A stretch of 64,000 nucleotides of DNA, from positions 1,364,001-1,428,000 of the forward strand of contig NZ_JAERSF010000002.1 of NCBI RefSeq assembly GCF_016735615.1. The letters run 5' to 3'. The notes beneath the pieces are model-generated. The model was not told where the DNA came from and did not search any database. It saw only the letters and a list, made by a program, of their open reading frames with translations. Shown one piece after another: positions 63,592-64,000 of the stretch (within the stretch, counting starts at the first letter, position 1; the number at the start of each line of letters is the position of its first letter). The translations under genes were made by a program, and so were the position numbers. Origin of the DNA: Flavobacterium tagetis. Lineage in GTDB: Bacteria > Bacteroidota > Bacteroidia > Flavobacteriales > Flavobacteriaceae.

Positions 63592-64000
63592 ATGCTTATT
63601 CTTCAAAATATCTCCTATCAGCATGAGAATAAAGACATGCTGTTTCAAAACATTAGTTTTACACTAAATCATCATGATAAAACCGCTTTGGTCGGAAATA
63701 ATGGTGTTGGCAAATCTACTTTATTAAAAATTATCGATGGGCAATTTATGCCTTTTTCGGGGCAGATTATACAGCAGTCAAAACCTTATTTTGTTCCGCA
63801 ATTATTTGGACAATTTAATGAGTTTAGTATTTCTGAAGCCTTACAGATAAAGGAAAAAATAACTTCACTTAAAAAAATACTTGAAGGGATAGTAACCGAA
63901 GAAAATCTTCAATTGCTTGATGATGATTGGACAATAGAAGAACGCTGCAATGAGGCTTTGTCTTACTGGCAATTGCAAGATTTGGATCTGAATCAGAAAA
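63592..64000 (+). CDS. ABC-F ATPase (5' part)
   Basis: The frame runs from ATG 63592 past the window edge: 136 residues are seen. It opens MLILQNISYQHENKD and shows Walker A GNNGVGKST at about residues 36-44 in a Rossmann-like ABC domain; the Q-loop segment PYFVPQLF follows. No membrane segment, as in ABC-F proteins, which act on ribosomes (translation factors or antibiotic protection) rather than in transport. AAAGGA just before the start is a rare Shine-Dalgarno-like site here. The linker and second ABC domain lie outside. Confidence 0.82.
   Translation, partial: MLILQNISYQHENKDMLFQNISFTLNHHDKTALVGNNGVGKSTLLKIIDGQFMPFSGQIIQQSKPYFVPQLFGQFNEFSISEALQIKEKITSLKKILEGIVTEENLQLLDDDWTIEERCNEALSYWQLQDLDLNQK

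Overview
The window is a chromosomal segment of a Bacteroidota organism, very probably a Flavobacterium close to F. johnsoniae. The support is: AT-rich DNA, A-rich translation starts with few Shine-Dalgarno sequences, repeated matches to the Bacteroidota promoter form (TTG, then TAnnTTTG), a SusD-type lipoprotein, and families typical of Flavobacteriia. It holds about 60 protein genes, two very short leader-peptide genes and one candidate structured RNA. I see no tRNA, rRNA, CRISPR array, insertion sequence or prophage.

Layout. 1-3.2 kb: the tail of a glycan or peptide uptake locus (SusD end, HExxH lipoprotein, DUF4302 lipoprotein). 3.3-16 kb: small membrane protein, fabG, a VWA-like membrane protein, a TPM protein, a LysR regulator with a YeiH-type transporter, a secreted protein of unknown role, a phospholipase C/P1-nuclease-like protein, an LtaS-type phosphotransferase and an OmpR/histidine kinase pair. 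16-23.9 kb: a complete histidine operon, hisGDCBHAF(IE), preceded by a His-codon leader peptide and attenuator. 24-28.3 kb: a CBM9-like secreted protein, an M1 aminopeptidase and a helical protein of unknown role. 28.4-36.6 kb: leuAB, then ilvDBNC behind an Ile/Val-codon leader peptide and terminator. 36.7-37 kb: a possible structured RNA ending in its own terminator. 37-42.2 kb: acs facing a DnaQ-fold protein and a cNMP/CBS/DUF294 protein. 42.2-64 kb: mixed metabolic, transport and RNA genes, including a Bcr/CflA exporter, NDH-2, a DEAD-box helicase, a RadD-like helicase, an MscS channel, a Crp/Fnr regulator with a dehydrogenase, a fused E1 alpha/beta dehydrogenase, a 2-oxoglutarate dioxygenase, SUI1, a nucleoside phosphorylase, a signal-less solute-binding protein, a transglutaminase and the start of an ABC-F ATPase.

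How it works together. The core is amino-acid biosynthesis under attenuation. The his leader has five His codons, and an 8-bp antiterminator pairing can be drawn against the terminator's left arm. The ilv leader has five Ile and four Val codons before a strong terminator. Many intergenic gaps are filled by inverted repeats from several dispersed families, even inside the his operon, so gene starts taken at TTG codons in those repeats are wrong; I moved several starts to the downstream ATG. The most unusual items are the two attenuators, the candidate RNA between ilvC and acs, a DnaQ-fold protein lacking its first catalytic Asp beside a GlnD-like sensor, and two perfect 6-4-6 palindromes between a Crp/Fnr gene and a dehydrogenase gene.
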